A stretch of DNA of 64,000 bases from Pseudomonas sp. MMS21 TM103. Its GTDB lineage: Bacteria > Pseudomonadota > Gammaproteobacteria > Pseudomonadales > Pseudomonadaceae. Location: contig NZ_JAJISP010000004.1 of NCBI RefSeq assembly GCF_022132145.1, forward strand, positions 248,001 through 312,000, in the 5' to 3' direction. Each line of letters opens with the position of its first letter. Position 1 is the stretch's first letter. This document shows positions 61,137 to 64,000 of this stretch, piece after piece. The position numbers were made by a program, and so were the translations under genes. Under the pieces are notes generated by a model, which worked only from the letters and a program-made list of their open reading frames with translations, did no database searches and was not told where the DNA came from.

Positions 61137-61748
61137 ATGCAACTCTATGACCGCTACATCCTGCCGCACCTGATCGACTTCGCCTGCGGCATGGGTGAGG
61201 TGATGAAGGCCCGCGCGCAGATCGTCCCGCTGGCCGAGGGGCGGGTGCTGGAGATCGGCATCGGTAGCGGACTGAACCTGGCGTTCTACGATGCGGCGAA
61301 AGTCAGCGCGATCGTTGGCGTCGACCCATCTGCCGACATGCAGCACCTGGCCCGCACCCGTGCCGCGCGTTGCGCCATACCGGTGCAGATGATTGCCCTG
61401 GAGCTGGGCCAGATCCAGGCCGCCGACGCCAGCTTCGACAGCATCGTCTGTACCTTTACCCTGTGCACCATCCCGGACGCCGTAGCCGCGCTGCAAGAAA
61501 TGCGTCGGGTCCTGAAACCCGGCGGCCGCCTGTTGTTCTGCGAACACGGCCTGGCCCCGGATGCCCCCGTGGTGCGCTGGCAGAACCGCCTGACGCCCTA
61601 CTGGAAACCCCTGGCCGGCGGCTGCCACCTCAATCGCGACATTCCTGCGCTGATCGGGGCTGGCGGTTTCACCATCACCCAGTTGCAGTCGGGCTACCTG
61701 AAAGGGCCCAAGCCCATGACCTTTGTCTATCGTGGCTGGGCACAGTGA
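61137..61748 (+). CDS. Class I SAM-dependent methyltransferase
   Basis: The 203-residue protein has a Rossmann-type Methyltransf_11 domain: VLEIGIGSGLNLAFYD is motif I, GVDPSADM binds the SAM ribose (acidic residue after beta-2), and FDSIVCTFTLCTIPD and RVLKPGGRLLFCEHG are motifs II-III. It resembles the phospholipid or quinone methyltransferase-like group, but the substrate is unknown. The ATG at 61137 follows AGCGGAGCG; the frame upstream overlaps the DUF5629-like gene. Confidence 0.88.
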   Translation: MQLYDRYILPHLIDFACGMGEVMKARAQIVPLAEGRVLEIGIGSGLNLAFYDAAKVSAIVGVDPSADMQHLARTRAARCAIPVQMIALELGQIQAADASFDSIVCTFTLCTIPDAVAALQEMRRVLKPGGRLLFCEHGLAPDAPVVRWQNRLTPYWKPLAGGCHLNRDIPALIGAGGFTITQLQSGYLKGPKPMTFVYRGWAQ

Positions 61749-61849
61749 GCCCGCCACGCAGGGGCATGAGCACTTACTCGGCGAGGCAATCTCCCCGTAT
61801 GCTGTCTATGGTTGCTGGATAATTTCATTGGATTGAACTCGGTCAGCGC

Positions 61850-64000
61850 ATGAAGCCACCCTCGACACGCCCCTTCAACACCCGCTACACCTGCCTTGGT
61901 GGCTTACTGGCACTGTGCATGGCCTGCGCCTCGCCGATCTGGGCGCAGCAACGCGAGGTGCGTGTGGGGGTCTATGCCAATGAGCCGAAGATCCTGCTCG
62001 GCCAGGACGGGCAAATCTCCGGGATCCTCGGCGAGTTGCTGAGTGAAATCGCCCGTAAGGAAAGTTGGCAACTGATCCCGATGCCCTGCGACTGGCAGAC
62101 CTGCCTGGAGCTGGCACAGAGCGGCACAATCGACCTGCTGCCAGATGTGGCCTTCAACGAAGCGCGCGCGCGGTATCTGGACTTTCACCAGCAGCCTTCG
62201 CTGTATAGCTGGTCGCAGCTGTATAGCCGCGAGGAGGCCAAACTCCAGTCGATTCTCGACCTCAAGGACCGACGCATCGCCGTGCTGGACGGCTCCATTC
62301 AGCAGAACTACCTGCAAACGCTGCTCGACAGCTTTGGCCTGCAGGCCAGGCTGATTGCCGTGCAGAGCCTGGCCGAGGGTTTCGAACTGGTGGCCAGCCA
62401 GCAGGCCGAGGCGGTAGTGGCCAACCAGCGCTTCGGCGACTTCCACGCGCCGCACTACCAGCTACGCAGCACGCCGATCATGTTCCAGCCCGTGCGGCTG
62501 TTCTATGCCACCCGCAAGGGCTCCAACAGCGACCTGCTGAGCAGCATCGACCGCCATCTGCGCGAGTGGCAAGACTCGCCCTCATCGTATTACTACCAGA
62601 CCCTGCAGCGCTGGGGCGGCGAACGACCCCGACTGCTGGTGCCAACCGCCGCCTGGTGGGGCCTGGCCATCCTCGCCGGCCTGCTCCTGACCGCGCTCGG
62701 CGGCGCCCTGCTGCTGCGCCGCCAGGTCGCCGAGAAGACCCGCCACCTGAAGGCCAGCGAGCAGCGCCTGAACACCATTCTCGACAGCGTCGAAGCCTAT
62801 ATCTACATCAAGGATCCCGACCTGCGTTACCAGTACGCCAACCGCAAGGTCTGCGAACTGTTCGGCGTGCCGCTGGCGCAGGTGGTGGGGCAGACCGACC
62901 AACACTTCTTCGACGCCGCCACTGTGGCCGGTCTGCATGAGAATGATCGCCGCGTGCTGCTGCTCGGCGAGCGGGTGGAGACCGAAGAAATCAACCGCAG
63001 CCCTGATGGCGCCCTCGAGCAGACCTACCTCTCGGTGAAGCTGCCACTGCGCCGTCCGGATGGCAGTATCTACGCCCTGTGCGGCATCTCCACCGACATC
63101 AGCGAGCACAAGAGGAACCTCGAGCAGATCCATCGCCTGGCCTTCTACGACCTGCTCACCGGCCTGCCCAACCGCCGCCTGCTGCTCGACCGCCTGCAGC
63201 ATGCCCTGGCGCAGCGTGGCCGCAACCAGTTGGACGGCGCCCTGCTGTTCATCGACCTGGACAACTTCAAGGACATCAACGACACCCTCGGCCACGACAT
63301 GGGCGACCAGCTGCTGCAACAGGTCGCCTTGCGCCTGAGCAGTCATGTCCGCGAGGAGGACACCCTGGCCCGCCTCGGCGGTGACGAGTTCGTCCTCATG
63401 CTCGAAGGGCTGCAGCTGCAGCACCCCGAGTCCATCGCCCAGATCGAAACGGTGGCGAGCAAGCTGATCCAGGTCCTGGGCGAACCCTATGTGCTGCAGG
63501 GGCGCAGCCATACCAGCACCGCCAGCATAGGTATCGCCCTGTTTTCCGAGGCCCAGGGCACCATGGATGAACTGCTCAAGCGGGCCGATCTGGCCATGTA
63601 CGAGGCCAAGGCCGCCGGACGCAACACCCTGAGGTTCTTCAACCCCGAGATGCAGGCCGAAGTCAGCGCCCGCACCAACCTGGAAAACGAGCTGCGCCAG
63701 AGCCTGGGCGCGCGTCACTTCATCCTGCACTATCAGCCGCAGGTCAACGCCCAGGGCCAACTGCTCGGCGCCGAAGCCCTGGTGCGCTGGCAGCATCCCA
63801 GTCGTGGCCTGGTGGCCCCCGGCGAGTTTATCCCGCTGGCGGAAAGTACCGGCCTGATCCTGCCCCTGGGCCGCTGGATCCTGCAAAGTGCCTGCCTGCA
63901 ACTGGTGGCCTGGGCTGCAGACCCCGAGCGCGAGCCACTGACCATGGCGGTCAACGTCAGCGCGCGGCAATTCCACCACCGTGATTTTGTCAACGACGTG
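61850..64000 (+). CDS. Sensor SBP-PAS-GGDEF-EAL protein, 3' end outside window
   Basis: The frame is open for 717 codons to the window end. A signal peptide (about 1-32) precedes a periplasmic solute-binding domain of SBP_bac_3 type (about 36-265), then one transmembrane helix (about 272-292), a PAS domain (about 305-425, LNTILDSVEAYIYIKD), GGDEF (about 430-605, intact GGDEF at 510-514 with I-site REED at 501-504) and the beginning of EAL (EAL at 642-644). All catalytic residues visible are intact, so it may both make and degrade c-di-GMP under control of a periplasmic ligand. Confidence 0.93.
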   Translation, partial: MKPPSTRPFNTRYTCLGGLLALCMACASPIWAQQREVRVGVYANEPKILLGQDGQISGILGELLSEIARKESWQLIPMPCDWQTCLELAQSGTIDLLPDVAFNEARARYLDFHQQPSLYSWSQLYSREEAKLQSILDLKDRRIAVLDGSIQQNYLQTLLDSFGLQARLIAVQSLAEGFELVASQQAEAVVANQRFGDFHAPHYQLRSTPIMFQPVRLFYATRKGSNSDLLSSIDRHLREWQDSPSSYYYQTLQRWGGERPRLLVPTAAWWGLAILAGLLLTALGGALLLRRQVAEKTRHLKASEQRLNTILDSVEAYIYIKDPDLRYQYANRKVCELFGVPLAQVVGQTDQHFFDAATVAGLHENDRRVLLLGERVETEEINRSPDGALEQTYLSVKLPLRRPDGSIYALCGISTDISEHKRNLEQIHRLAFYDLLTGLPNRRLLLDRLQHALAQRGRNQLDGALLFIDLDNFKDINDTLGHDMGDQLLQQVALRLSSHVREEDTLARLGGDEFVLMLEGLQLQHPESIAQIETVASKLIQVLGEPYVLQGRSHTSTASIGIALFSEAQGTMDELLKRADLAMYEAKAAGRNTLRFFNPEMQAEVSARTNLENELRQSLGARHFILHYQPQVNAQGQLLGAEALVRWQHPSRGLVAPGEFIPLAESTGLILPLGRWILQSACLQLVAWAADPEREPLTMAVNVSARQFHHRDFVNDV

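Overview
The window is about 63-65% GC, almost fully coding, and reads as a core chromosomal segment of a Pseudomonas (sensu lato). From memory, and not checked by search, the gene order matches P. aeruginosa PAO1 from roughly PA3957 to PA4018: hrpB, CDF transporter, Lrp regulator, DUF2788, rluE, amn, ladS, thiD-thiE-hemL, miaB-phoH-ybeY-corC-lnt, leuS-lptE-holA, lipA/lipB, dacC-rlpA-mltB-rodA-mrdA-rlmH-rsfS-nadD-proA, mpg. No rRNA, tRNA, CRISPR array, phage module or complete insertion sequence was seen.

Layout. 1-9400: the end of a TPM-domain gene, an MscS-type channel, a DEDDh exonuclease, a NYN RNase, a YciC-like membrane protein, an SDR, a dual-CDGSH protein, helicase HrpB, a small lipoprotein and a zinc/iron CDF exporter. 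9600-19600: an Lrp regulator, DUF2788, RluE, a zinc alcohol dehydrogenase, AMP nucleosidase, DUF3703, a TetR/AidB-like acyl-CoA dehydrogenase operon and hybrid sensor kinase LadS. 19900-25150: thiD-thiE-hemL with a membrane protein, a Sel1 protein, DUF1820 and a redoxin. 25350-30900: the miaB-phoH-ybeY-corC-lnt run (tRNA and rRNA maturation, lipoprotein acylation). 31000-38870: a DUF218 protein and a YbeL-like zinc ribbon, then leuS-lptE-holA, a 52-aa arfA that I read directly from the sequence, and a lipoprotein lytic transglycosylase.

38870-41907 is the one clearly accessory stretch. It holds a GFA protein, a 173-bp MITE-like element with perfect 15-bp terminal inverted repeats, a nitrilase whose last codons lie inside that element, a divergent HxlR regulator, and a decayed second copy of the 3' end of the transglycosylase gene next to an unusual lipA. 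42970-53200 returns to core: lipB-ybeD and the cell-elongation cluster (PBP5-type carboxypeptidase, RlpA, MltB, RodA, PBP2) with ribosome and NAD/proline genes. 53390-64000: 3-methyladenine glycosylase, a DedA-PAP2 fusion, a Lon-N-domain protein, LrgA/LrgB, MaoC, a lipoprotein fusing 11 MORN repeats to a caspase-like C13 peptidase, an atypical SDR, a small conserved protein, a methyltransferase, and an SBP-PAS-GGDEF-EAL sensor cut by the window end.

The most interesting items are the MORN/C13 lipoprotein, the arfA internal hairpin (self-made non-stop mRNA), the MITE/pseudogene/atypical-lipA accessory locus, and an A9 tract inside rlpA between its catalytic and SPOR domains. No wholly new system could be demonstrated from sequence alone.
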